9,015 nucleotides of DNA. Origin: Burkholderiales bacterium UBA6064 (lineage in GTDB: Bacteria > Pseudomonadota > Gammaproteobacteria > Burkholderiales > Burkholderiaceae_B). Positions within the stretch are counted from its first letter, which is position 1. The number at the start of each line of letters is the position of its first letter. Location of the stretch: assembly GCA_002428895.1 (NCBI GenBank), contig DIYC01000064.1, forward strand, positions 1 to 9,015, in the 5' to 3' direction. Positions 1-5,328 of the stretch are shown piece after piece. The notes beneath the pieces were generated by a model, which did not search any database, was not told the origin of the DNA, and was given only the letters and a program-made list of their open reading frames with translations. A program made the position numbers and the translations under genes.

Positions 1-784
1 CAGTGCCAATGATTTGGCTGCAGTGCCCCATCATTTAATTAATTTGATTACGCCAGAGCACGTGTTTAATGCCTCCGATTTTGTAGAACGTTGTTTGTGT
101 CTAGTTGCGGAAATTAGAGCACGTAATCGCATTCCAATTATATTGGGCGGAACCATGATGTACTACAAGGCGCTGATCATGGGTTTAGACGAAATGCCCA
201 AAACGAACTTGCAGGTGCGTGCGGAGATTGAAAAGTTTGCTGCGACTATGGGTTGGCCTCATTTACATCAAGAGCTTTTGAAAGTTGATCCGATAACGGC
301 TCAGCGATTAAAGCCCAATGATTCTCAACGAATTAGTAGAGCACTAGAGGTATACCGGTTAATAGGAAAACCAATCAGTTCTCTTCAAAGGAGCAAACCG
401 CATGCTTTATATCAGATTCCCACACTGGCTTTATTGCCGAATGATCGCTTGGCATTGCATACACGAATCCAGACCCGCTTTAAAACAATGTTGGCTTCTG
501 GTTTTGTTGATGAAGTGGTCATGCTTAAACAAAAATACAGCTTAAATGAGCATTTACCTTCTATGCGTTGTGTAGGTTATCGACAAGTTTGGCAATATTT
601 AGAGCAACAAGAATCGTTTGAGGGGATGACTGAAAAAGGCATTGCAGCGACCAGGCAATTGGCTAAAAGACAATTAACCTGGTTACGTTCTTTTGAGATT
701 GATCAGTACATAGATCCTTTTGAGAAACACTGGGAAGCACACGCAACTGACTGGTTAACCCAGAAAATTGCAGCCTTATACTGA
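1..784 (+). CDS. miaA: tRNA dimethylallyltransferase MiaA, 5'-truncated by window edge
   Basis: MiaA transfers a dimethylallyl group from DMAPP to N6 of adenosine 37 in tRNAs reading UNN codons, giving i6A37, the substrate of MiaB. The reading frame is open from base 2, so the gene enters from the left. About 55 N-terminal residues, including the P-loop, lie outside; this is estimated from the 316-residue E. coli protein. Visible family motifs are [10 protein letters not shown] in the core, [13 protein letters not shown] (the DSQR box), [13 protein letters not shown] and the C-terminal [14 protein letters not shown] stretch. The frame ends in TGA at 782-784. The internal TTG at 14 is not a real start, because family sequence continues upstream of it. 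Unlike in many gammaproteobacteria, no hfq follows: the next gene, erpA, is convergent and overlaps by 9 bases. The identification is secure. Confidence 0.96.
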   Translation, partial: SANDLAAVPHHLINLITPEHVFNASDFVERCLCLVAEIRARNRIPIILGGTMMYYKALIMGLDEMPKTNLQVRAEIEKFAATMGWPHLHQELLKVDPITAQRLKPNDSQRISRALEVYRLIGKPISSLQRSKPHALYQIPTLALLPNDRLALHTRIQTRFKTMLASGFVDEVVMLKQKYSLNEHLPSMRCVGYRQVWQYLEQQESFEGMTEKGIAATRQLAKRQLTWLRSFEIDQYIDPFEKHWEAHATDWLTQKIAALY

Positions 785-1141
785 AAATGACGAACCACAG
801 CCACAGGTTGTGGTTGCATTTGGATTTTTAATAACGAATTGTGCGCCATTTAAATCTTCTTTGTAGTCAATTTCGGCACCCATAAGGTATTGGTAACTCA
901 TGGAGTCGATTAACAAAGTTACATCGCCTTTAGTCATGGTGGTGTCGTCTTCGTTGACTTCTTCGTCGAAAGTAAATCCGTATTGGAAGCCTGAACAGCC
1001 ACCCCCTTGAACAAACACGCGAAGTTTGAGGTTATCGTTACCTTCTTCCTGAATCAGTGATTTGACCTTTTCTGCAGCGGCATCACTAAAAACTAACGCT
1101 GTTGGGATCTCGTCCATCATTGTTTCGGTTTGAATTTCCAT
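776..1141 (-). CDS. erpA: Iron-sulfur cluster insertion protein ErpA (A-type carrier)
   Basis: ErpA is a cytosolic A-type carrier that takes assembled Fe-S clusters from the scaffold and delivers them to apo-targets, including isoprenoid-synthesis and respiratory enzymes. The 121-residue product has the HesB/IscA fold signature. The three cluster-binding cysteines are visible: C49 in [11 protein letters not shown], and C113 and C115 in the C-terminal [11 protein letters not shown]. The [16 protein letters not shown] stretch and the SSFSV ending favour ErpA over IscA. The start at 1141 has an AGGA SD element about six bases upstream. In-frame ATG codons at residues 8 and 9 are less likely because they lack an SD. 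It is the last gene of the argC-led minus-strand group, 19 bases after the bactofilin stop, so the two are probably co-transcribed. Its 3' end overlaps the convergent miaA. Confidence 0.95.
   Translation of the reverse strand: MEIQTETMMDEIPTALVFSDAAAEKVKSLIQEEGNDNLKLRVFVQGGGCSGFQYGFTFDEEVNEDDTTMTKGDVTLLIDSMSYQYLMGAEIDYKEDLNGAQFVIKNPNATTTCGCGSSFSV
793..815. repeat. 7-bp inverted repeat at the miaA/erpA convergence
   Basis: AACCACA at 793-799 pairs perfectly with TGTGGTT at 809-815 across a 9-base loop, just beyond the miaA stop and inside the 3' coding end of erpA. On the plus strand it is followed at a distance by a T-rich stretch, but no uninterrupted T tract abuts it. It could help end miaA transcripts, but it also encodes the conserved ErpA C-terminus, so the pairing may be incidental. 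Confidence 0.3.
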
Positions 1142-1160
1142 TGCTAATCCTACTTAAATC

Positions 1161-1595
1161 TTAATTTCTTGAATCGGTTGCCAGTTTGAGCGATTGTTTT
1201 GGTTCTGACCAATTCGACGATTCGCCTTCATGTTTATCCACATGAGACAATCTGCCCTGTACAAGTGCACCCGGCTGCATTTCTAAAGATGAGTAGTACA
1301 TATCGCCAGTCACATTTGAAGTTGATTGTAGTTCTAGCAAATCTTCAGCACGAACAGAACCAATAATTGTGCCACTGACTACAACCGTACGTACATCAAT
1401 CTCACCTATTATTTTGCCAGTTTCTGCAACAACAAGCAAAGCCTCATCATTTTTCTCGCAATTGATGTTGCCTCTTACTTCACCTTCAATGTGTAAACCA
1501 CCGGCAAAAAAGATATTCCCTTCGAAAAGCATACCTGAACCGATTATACTATCAATTGGAAGTTTTTTAGCGTTTTTTTTCCCGAAGATACCCAT
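1161..1595 (-). CDS. Bactofilin (polymer-forming cytoskeletal protein)
   Basis: Bactofilins polymerise without nucleotide into membrane-associated filaments and often scaffold cell-wall enzymes or set cell shape. This 144-residue protein has the expected plan. A short N-terminal tail begins MGIFGKK, the type of hydrophobic/basic end implicated in membrane binding in this family. A beta-helical core at about residues 15-118 shows repeating short strand-turn units (GNIFFAGGLHIEGEVRGNI, VVVSGTIIGSVRAEDL, GDMYYSSLEMQPGALVQGRL). A polar, probably disordered C-terminal tail follows. An AAGGGGG SD lies about five bases before the ATG. It sits between the membrane coiled-coil gene and erpA; no M23 peptidase, a common bactofilin partner, is present in the window. 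The family call is strong, but the cellular role here is inferred. Confidence 0.9.
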   Translation of the reverse strand: MGIFGKKNAKKLPIDSIIGSGMLFEGNIFFAGGLHIEGEVRGNINCEKNDEALLVVAETGKIIGEIDVRTVVVSGTIIGSVRAEDLLELQSTSNVTGDMYYSSLEMQPGALVQGRLSHVDKHEGESSNWSEPKQSLKLATDSRN

Positions 1596-1720
1596 CTAGC
1601 CCCCTTAAAACTGCTGATTGCATGTTTGGTTTTTAACAATCAATCACTATTTTATGCAAGGCATGCTGAATTTAAAGCCGATTAAGCAAAGTTTTCTAGT
1701 CGTAGTTTAGTTGTTTAATT
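1596..1720 (-). other. 125-base gap upstream of the bactofilin gene; weak promoter candidate
   Basis: This gap separates the coiled-coil gene from the bactofilin gene and is wide for an otherwise tight gene group. On the minus strand it contains a -10-like TAAAAT (plus-strand 1649-1654) preceded by GCA, but no convincing -35. No intrinsic terminator with a T tract was found. A separate promoter for bactofilin-erpA is possible but weakly supported. Confidence 0.3.
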
Positions 1721-2446
1721 TCAAAGTTTCACCAAAGCTTGGGCTTGAAGTATCTCAGATTCATATAGCCTGAGTTCCACCTCAATTAACTTAGCACCTT
1801 GGGGTATCGCAAAGCTTCCTGAAACTCGGGCAAATCGTTTCAGCTCTATTTTATTTGGGGGATCCTCACTGTTGGGTTCAGGAAAAATCAACGTGGTTTG
1901 TTTGTTGTTTTGAATGACTGTGGCTAAAATTCTGGGGTTTAAGACAACTGTGGGTTGCTTGGCTTCTTGAAGAACCAATGCCCGATAATTGTAAAGATTG
2001 GCAACTGTATCTTGTTGAACCTGAAGACGTTTAAGCGCTACACCAGAAGAAAGGCTACCTGGGACAAAATCTTCAAAAAAAGCCAAATCTTCTTTGAGGC
2101 GAGCGTTTTCAGATTCTAGGTTATTAATCAGTAACGACATTTTAGAACGGGCGCCTTGGTCGAGCTTGATTAGCTCTTGTGAGCGTTCCAGTTCGAGTTT
2201 TAGAGCTTCGATTCTTTCGCGAGAACTGGTTAATTTGTCTGACAGTTCTTTAATTTCATCGATTTTAAATAGGTTGCGTAAAAAATTTTCTTGTGGCCCA
2301 TAAGCCCCATAAGTCAGCAAACTAAAAAGTATAGAAATACCGAGAAAAAGACCGAGCGAAAAATAAATGAAGGAAAGATTTCTGCGGCGCTGTCGGGCTA
2401 AATGAAGACGATCGCGAAAAGACAGTTTGGATTTTCTTTTAAGCAT
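1721..2446 (-). CDS. Single-pass membrane protein with coiled coil (DUF6776-like)
   Basis: The function is unknown. The 241-residue product has a strongly basic N-terminal tail (MLKRKSKLSFRDRLHLARQRRR), one hydrophobic segment at about residues 25-47, a heptad-rich coiled coil at about 60-125 (ELSDKLTSSRERIEALKLELERS, LESENARLKEDL), and a mostly beta-type C-terminal domain from about 135. The positive-inside pattern suggests a cytoplasmic N-terminus and a periplasmic coiled coil plus C-terminal domain. The LKEDLAFFEDFVPG transition and overall layout resemble the proteins I recall beside bactofilin genes in Pseudomonas, annotated DUF6776; that assignment is from memory. It begins only 9 bases after the argC stop, with a weak SD (AGTGA), suggesting coupling to argC translation. 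Pairing with the adjacent bactofilin suggests an envelope scaffold, which is inference. Confidence 0.75.
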   Translation of the reverse strand: MLKRKSKLSFRDRLHLARQRRRNLSFIYFSLGLFLGISILFSLLTYGAYGPQENFLRNLFKIDEIKELSDKLTSSRERIEALKLELERSQELIKLDQGARSKMSLLINNLESENARLKEDLAFFEDFVPGSLSSGVALKRLQVQQDTVANLYNYRALVLQEAKQPTVVLNPRILATVIQNNKQTTLIFPEPNSEDPPNKIELKRFARVSGSFAIPQGAKLIEVELRLYESEILQAQALVKL

Positions 2447-2455
2447 ATCAAATCA

Positions 2456-3499
2456 CTATGGGCATAAAGGAAGCTGAGTGAGGCCAAGGTTTTCAGGTAA
2501 GTCATAACATACATTCAACGCTTGCACGGCTTGTCCTGCTGCGCCTTTGACTAAATTGTCAATGACGCACAAGATTACCAGCGAATCTTTATTTTGGGGT
2601 TGATGAATTGCAATTTTTGCAAAATTAGAGCCACGTACAAATTTTGTTTCTGGTTGGCTGCCAAAAGGCATGACATCCACAAAAAACTCATTGGCATAGT
2701 GGTTTTCGTAAAGCGATTGAAAATTGTATTGTTTGCCTGCTTGGGTTAGTCGCAACACAATAGTCGCAAGAATTCCGCGTACCATAGGTACTAGGTGAGG
2801 TATAAAAGTAACGTGACAAGGCCTTCCCGATAAAGTTTGCAAACCTTGTTCAATTTCGGGTAAATGGCGATGCCCAGATGTGGCATAGGCTTTAAAATTT
2901 TCTGCTGCTTCTGAGAATAAAGAGGGGACACTGGCTGTGCGGCCTGCACCAGAAACTCCTGATGCGCAGTTGGCAATAATAAAGCTTTCATCAACTAAAG
3001 GGGTTTTAGAAGAGAGTAGCGGGAACAAGGCCAATTGAACTGCAGTTGGGTAACAACCCGGCAAGCCAATTAAACGAGCTTTTTTAAGGTGTTCACGGTG
3101 TGCTTCTACTAAGCCATAAACAGCTTGGTTATTGAGTTCAGGTTCGGTGTGGGGAATTTTGTACCAGGCTTGAAATTCATCGAGGTTTTTGAGTCGAAAG
3201 TCGGCGCCTAGATCAATGACGCGAATGTTGGCTTGGATTAATTCGCGTGCTTGCTGCATGCAAACACCATGCGGGGTAGCAAAAAAAACAACGTCACAGT
3301 GTTGAAGGTTTTTTAAGGTGGGCTGGCTAAATGACAGGTTAACTTGTTTTCTGAGTGCCGGGAATAAACTAGAAACAGGAGTGCCTTCGTCGTTGCGAGA
3401 AGAGACTGCGCAAATTTCGACTTGTGGGTGAAGGGCAAGTAATCTTAGTAATTCTGAGCCTGTATAACCAGTGCCTCCAACGAGACCGACTTTAATCAT
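2456..3499 (-). CDS. argC: N-acetyl-gamma-glutamyl-phosphate reductase ArgC
   Basis: ArgC performs the NADPH-dependent reduction of N-acetylglutamyl-5-phosphate to the semialdehyde, the third step of arginine biosynthesis, in the cytosol. The N-terminal nucleotide-binding motif VGLVGGTGYTGSELLRLL, the catalytic cysteine C149 in GLPGCYPTA and the conserved GHRHLPEI histidine motif are all present. The length of 347 residues fits the family. The frame stays open upstream to a TTG at 3559, but that extension runs through a terminator hairpin and has no family match. The ATG at 3499 is preceded by CGGAG five bases away, so I chose it. argC heads the group argC, coiled-coil protein, bactofilin, erpA. 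Its SD lies directly after the T tract of a strong terminator, so expression needs read-through or a start within the leader. No other arg genes are in the window. Confidence 0.95.
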   Translation of the reverse strand: MIKVGLVGGTGYTGSELLRLLALHPQVEICAVSSRNDEGTPVSSLFPALRKQVNLSFSQPTLKNLQHCDVVFFATPHGVCMQQARELIQANIRVIDLGADFRLKNLDEFQAWYKIPHTEPELNNQAVYGLVEAHREHLKKARLIGLPGCYPTAVQLALFPLLSSKTPLVDESFIIANCASGVSGAGRTASVPSLFSEAAENFKAYATSGHRHLPEIEQGLQTLSGRPCHVTFIPHLVPMVRGILATIVLRLTQAGKQYNFQSLYENHYANEFFVDVMPFGSQPETKFVRGSNFAKIAIHQPQNKDSLVILCVIDNLVKGAAGQAVQALNVCYDLPENLGLTQLPLCP

Positions 3500-3509
3500 G
3501 TGTACTCCG

Positions 3510-3542
3510 AAAAAAAACCGCATACTGGGTAATATGCGGTTT
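3510..3542 (-). terminator. Intrinsic terminator between rpsI and argC
   Basis: A perfect 10-bp stem, AAACCGCATA (3515-3524) with TATGCGGTTT (3533-3542), encloses an 8-base loop. Read on the minus strand it is followed by eight T residues (complement of the A run at 3510-3517). This is a textbook Rho-independent terminator for rplM-rpsI. The T run ends about ten bases before the argC start codon, so it also lies in the argC leader. Confidence 0.85.
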
Positions 3543-3554
3543 AGATTGTAACCT

Positions 3555-3576
3555 ACCAACGGGGAGGTTCGTTGGT
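3555..3576 (-). promoter_or_regulatory. Second hairpin in the rpsI-argC leader
   Basis: ACCAACG (3555-3561) pairs perfectly with CGTTGGT (3570-3576) around an 8-base loop. On the minus strand the loop contains CCTCC, complementary to an SD sequence. A competing pairing, AACCT with AGGTT on the minus strand, overlaps the same bases, so two mutually exclusive folds exist upstream of the terminator. A -10-like TACAAT (plus-strand 3545-3550) lies between the two hairpins but has no recognisable -35. The regulatory role is speculative. Confidence 0.4.
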
Positions 3577-3588
3577 TTAAATGGTTGA

Positions 3589-3981
3589 TTAGCGTTTTGA
3601 GAACTGTTTGCGACGACGTGCTTTGCGCAAACCCACTTTTTTACGCTCGACTTCACGTGCATCACGAGTGACTAAACCTGCTTTGGATAGAGTAGATTTT
3701 AATTCTGCACTGTAATCAATTAACGCACGGGTTAAACCGTGACGCACTGCGCCAGCTTGCCCTGATTCACCACCGCCATTCACAGTGACATTAATGTCGA
3801 ATACATCGACTTGATTGGCAATTTCAAGGGGTTGCTTGCAAATCATTTGACCTGTTTCGCGCGCAAAATATTCAGTTAGCGGTTTGCCATTAACATGAAA
3901 CTGCCCAGTTCCTTTTTTGATAAAAACACGTGCCACAGAACTTTTGCGGCGACCTGTACCGTAATTGTATTCACCGATCAT
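3589..3981 (-). CDS. rpsI: 30S ribosomal protein S9
   Basis: S9 is a small-subunit protein whose C-terminal tail reaches the P-site tRNA. The 130-residue sequence aligns with E. coli S9 along its length: [20 protein letters not shown] at the N-terminus, the [21 protein letters not shown] core, and the basic [20 protein letters not shown] tail ending in the conserved Lys-Arg. GAAGGA about six bases before the ATG is a good SD. It follows rplM after 10 bases, the standard L13-S9 operon, and is closed by the terminator at 3510-3542. Confidence 0.98.
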   Translation of the reverse strand: MIGEYNYGTGRRKSSVARVFIKKGTGQFHVNGKPLTEYFARETGQMICKQPLEIANQVDVFDINVTVNGGGESGQAGAVRHGLTRALIDYSAELKSTLSKAGLVTRDAREVERKKVGLRKARRRKQFSKR

Positions 3982-3991
3982 TTTTTATCCT

Positions 3992-4420
3992 TCAAAGTTC
4001 AAGTAGTTCGGGTTGTTGGGCTGTATGCGGGTGTTCTTGCTCTGCATACACTTTTAGCTTTTTGATCATGGCATAGCCAAGAGGCCCTTTGGGTAGCATG
4101 CCCTTAACGGCTTTAGTCAGCGCACGACCTGGGAACTTTTCTTGCATTTGTTCAAAATTGGTTTCGTAAATCCCACCTGGAAAACCTGAGTGCCTAAAAT
4201 ATTTCTTATTTCGTGCTTTATTGCCCGTTACTTGAATCTGATTGGCGTTGACAACGATGATAAAATCGCCAGTGTCAACATGCGGTGTAAATTCGGGTTT
4301 GTGTTTGCCACGTAGGCGGCGAGCAACTTCACTGGCAACTCGACCAAGTACTTTGCCTTTGGCATCGATCACAAACCATTTGCGTTGCACTTCATGTGCT
4401 TTCGCTGAAAAGGTTTTCAT
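3992..4420 (-). CDS. rplM: 50S ribosomal protein L13
   Basis: L13 is an early-assembling large-subunit protein. The 142-residue product is exactly the length of E. coli L13 and shares [41 protein letters not shown], the [11 protein letters not shown] signature and the [14 protein letters not shown] tail. The start is ATG at 4420. An adjacent ATG at 4423 is equally close to the AGGA SD and cannot be excluded. A further upstream ATG at 4456 would add an un-family-like hydrophobic leader, so it is rejected. The leader from the proposed promoter is about 70 nt. E. coli L13 is known to regulate its own operon through its leader, but no equivalent structure is clear here. Confidence 0.98.
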   Translation of the reverse strand: MKTFSAKAHEVQRKWFVIDAKGKVLGRVASEVARRLRGKHKPEFTPHVDTGDFIIVVNANQIQVTGNKARNKKYFRHSGFPGGIYETNFEQMQEKFPGRALTKAVKGMLPKGPLGYAMIKKLKVYAEQEHPHTAQQPELLEL

Positions 4421-4499
4421 CATTAAATTCCTAAAAATTAAAAAAATAACCCGCATCTTTTCTTGTTGAATTGAAGGCTCTCCCAGCAGGTAACCGCAA

Positions 4500-4508
4500 A
4501 TTTTAGCA
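4500..4508 (-). promoter_or_regulatory. Extended -10 promoter candidate for rplM-rpsI
   Basis: On the minus strand TGCTAAAAT matches the extended -10 form (TGn followed by a hexamer one base from TATAAT). The -35 region is poor, as is common for extended -10 promoters. The T/A-run stretch at about 4541-4555 falls roughly 48-62 bases upstream of the predicted start (near 4493), where an UP element would lie. The same nonamer occurs upstream of coq7. Confidence 0.5.
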
Positions 4509-4547
4509 AATTTTTATGGAATAAGTTAGAATCTTTTGCGTTTTTTT

Positions 4548-4580
4548 AAAAAAAACCCGAGCATTGTGTTTGCTCGGGTT
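4548..4580 (-). terminator. Intrinsic terminator of the candidate small RNA
   Basis: AACCCGAGCA (4554-4563) pairs perfectly with TGCTCGGGTT (4571-4580) across a 7-base loop. On the minus strand it is followed by eight T residues (complement of A 4548-4555). On the plus strand the 3' flank is not a T tract, so it is directional. No recognised protein gene lies immediately upstream on the minus strand, which implies an unannotated transcript. Confidence 0.8.
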
Positions 4581-4644
4581 AAATCCACCAAAGGAAAGGG
4601 GTGGAGGAGACATGCATACAAAAGGTGTGAATCAAATCAGCTAC
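4548..4644 (-). ncRNA. Candidate small RNA (or long rplM leader) with intrinsic terminator
   Basis: A promoter-like element (4651-4679) predicts a minus-strand start near the G at 4644, and a strong terminator ends transcription near 4548, giving an RNA of about 97 nt. Its middle contains the pyrimidine-rich CTCCTCCACCCC, complementary to SD sequences, next to a 6-bp hairpin (4584-4589 with 4600-4605) whose loop reads CCTTTCCTTT. No conserved protein fits it. Alternatively it is an attenuated upstream leader of rplM rather than a free RNA. It is antisense to the SD and first codons of the short plus-strand ORF at 4612. I do not recognise it as a named RNA family. Confidence 0.45.
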
Positions 4645-4701
4645 ATTTTTATTGTAGTGATAAAATTTGTGCAATGCAAGAAAAATGTTTATGGTGCTTA
4701 G
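4612..4701 (+). CDS. Candidate small ORF of 29 codons with strong SD
   Basis: ATG at 4612 is preceded by GGAGGAG at 4603-4609, one of the strongest SD-like sequences in the window. The predicted peptide begins MHTKGVNQI, has a short hydrophobic run (YIFIVVIKFV), then a basic patch (CKK), and stops at TAG 4699-4701. There is no recognised homologue. Part of the SD lies in a stem (4584-4589 with 4600-4605), and the whole translation start is covered by the candidate antisense RNA. A weak upstream promoter, TTAGCA (4503-4508), 18-base spacer, TAGAAT (4527-4532), could drive it. The hydrophobic stretch is short for a membrane span, and the purine-rich SD may simply be the complement of a functional pyrimidine tract. 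Coding status is uncertain. Confidence 0.22.
   Translation: MHTKGVNQISYIFIVVIKFVQCKKNVYGA
4651..4679 (-). promoter_or_regulatory. Sigma70-like promoter for the candidate small RNA
   Basis: Minus strand: TTGCAT (4674-4679), a 17-base spacer, then TACAAT (4651-4656). The -10 matches consensus at five of six positions; the -35 matches only TTG. Ideal spacing and a downstream terminator about 90 bases away make it plausible. Confidence 0.45.
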
Positions 4702-4793
4702 GGTGTGCTTTTTTAGATGATTTATTTTGTTAACTAATTAATTTTTAAGTTTTTTTAATAAAAATAACATGATTTTTTCTTTGTTTCTTTAAT

Positions 4794-4822
4794 TTGACTA
4801 TGTATTTTTCGAAACATATTGG
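4794..4822 (+). promoter_or_regulatory. Promoter candidate for the OsmC-family gene
   Basis: TTGACT (4794-4799) matches the -35 consensus at five of six positions. At 17-base spacing the -10 would be TATTGG (4817-4822), a weak match; CATATT (4815-4820) at 15 bases is the alternative. The position, about 30 bases upstream of the gene and next to an AT-rich stretch, is suitable. Confidence 0.4.
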
Positions 4823-4852
4823 TGCGATGCAAAATTCATGATCGGAGGGTCA

Positions 4853-5299
4853 ATGGAAGTTACTGTGAAGTGGGGCGGAATGCCCGGGATGAGTTTTATT
4901 GCTCAAACAGGAAGTGGGCATTTGGTTTGTATGGATGGTGCTCCTGACGGTGGCGGGCAAAATTTAGCTCCAAGACCGATGGAGCTTTTATTGGCTGGTG
5001 CCGGTGCTTGCGCGGCTTATGATGTGGTGTTGATTTTGCGTAAAAGTGGGCAAGATGTTCGTAATTGTTCAGTTCAATTGCAGGCTGATCGTGCTGAAAC
5101 CGCTCCTAAAGTGTTTACTAAGATTCAATTCATGTTTACTGTCATCGGTCGGGATTTAAAGACTAATTTGGTAGAGCGAGCCATTAAATTGTCTCGCGAA
5201 AAATATTGTTCAGCATCGGCCATGCTTGAGAAAACAGCAGAGCTTGTGTTCAATTATGAAATTATTGATGATTTAACTTTAAGCCATGTATCGGAATAA
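4853..5299 (+). CDS. OsmC family protein (YhfA-like)
   Basis: OsmC/Ohr-family proteins are small cytosolic dimers, some of which reduce organic hydroperoxides with a cysteine pair. The physiological role of the YhfA branch is poorly defined. The 148-residue product matches E. coli YhfA in layout: VKWGGMPGMSFIAQTGSGH, the helix PRPMELLLAGAGACAAYDVV containing C53, and REKYCSASAMLEK containing C119, the expected two-cysteine arrangement. I chose ATG 4853 because GGAGGG lies about five bases upstream; the in-frame ATG at 4838 lies before that SD. Codon use looks like its neighbours. The gene converges on coq7 with only 16 bases between stop codons. OsmC-family membership is strong; peroxidase activity is only family-based inference. 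Confidence 0.92.
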   Translation: MEVTVKWGGMPGMSFIAQTGSGHLVCMDGAPDGGGQNLAPRPMELLLAGAGACAAYDVVLILRKSGQDVRNCSVQLQADRAETAPKVFTKIQFMFTVIGRDLKTNLVERAIKLSREKYCSASAMLEKTAELVFNYEIIDDLTLSHVSE

Positions 5300-5328
5300 A
5301 TACAATATGGGGTGATTAAATCCGATAC
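5288..5328. repeat. Inverted repeat spanning the convergent stops of the OsmC-family gene and coq7
   Basis: GTATCGGA (5288-5295) and TCCGATAC (5321-5328) are perfect 8-base complements across a 25-base loop containing both stop codons. CCAT (5284-5287) and ATGG (5332-5335) extend the stem past a 3-base bulge. There is no T tract on either side, so it is not a standard intrinsic terminator, but it may form the 3' end of both transcripts. Confidence 0.4.

Larger units (their letters stand above)
4424..4852. other. Large intergenic region between rplM and the OsmC-family gene
   Basis: This is the longest stretch in the window without a conserved protein gene. From left to right it contains the rplM leader and extended -10 promoter, a T7/A8 run, a strong minus-strand terminator, a candidate small RNA with its promoter, a short plus-strand ORF with a strong SD opposite that RNA, a very AT-rich stretch at about 4730-4800, and a promoter candidate for the OsmC-family gene. 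No tRNA-like fold or insertion-sequence end was recognised. Confidence 0.7.

Noticed and set aside
1369..1599. Plus-strand open frame opposite the bactofilin gene
   Set aside because: It is a complement-strand shadow of a well-supported gene, with no SD and no recognisable family.
2791..2994. Minus-strand frame inside argC in another phase
   Set aside because: It lies wholly within ArgC, which has intact catalytic motifs; there is no independent signal.
3500..3559. N-terminal extension of ArgC from TTG 3559
   Set aside because: It is read through a terminator hairpin and has no family match, while ATG 3499 has a good SD and gives the exact family start.
4421..4456. Upstream ATG of rplM giving a 12-residue hydrophobic leader
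   Set aside because: L13 is universally MKTF-like at this point, the SD lies downstream of that ATG, and the 142-residue length from 4420 equals that of E. coli L13.
4536..4733. Plus-strand 65-codon frame with a cysteine-rich end (CLWCLGC)
   Set aside because: It starts at a TTG without an SD and runs through the terminator hairpin and SD-rich region. It resembles no known family, and the internal ATG at 4674 also lacks an SD.
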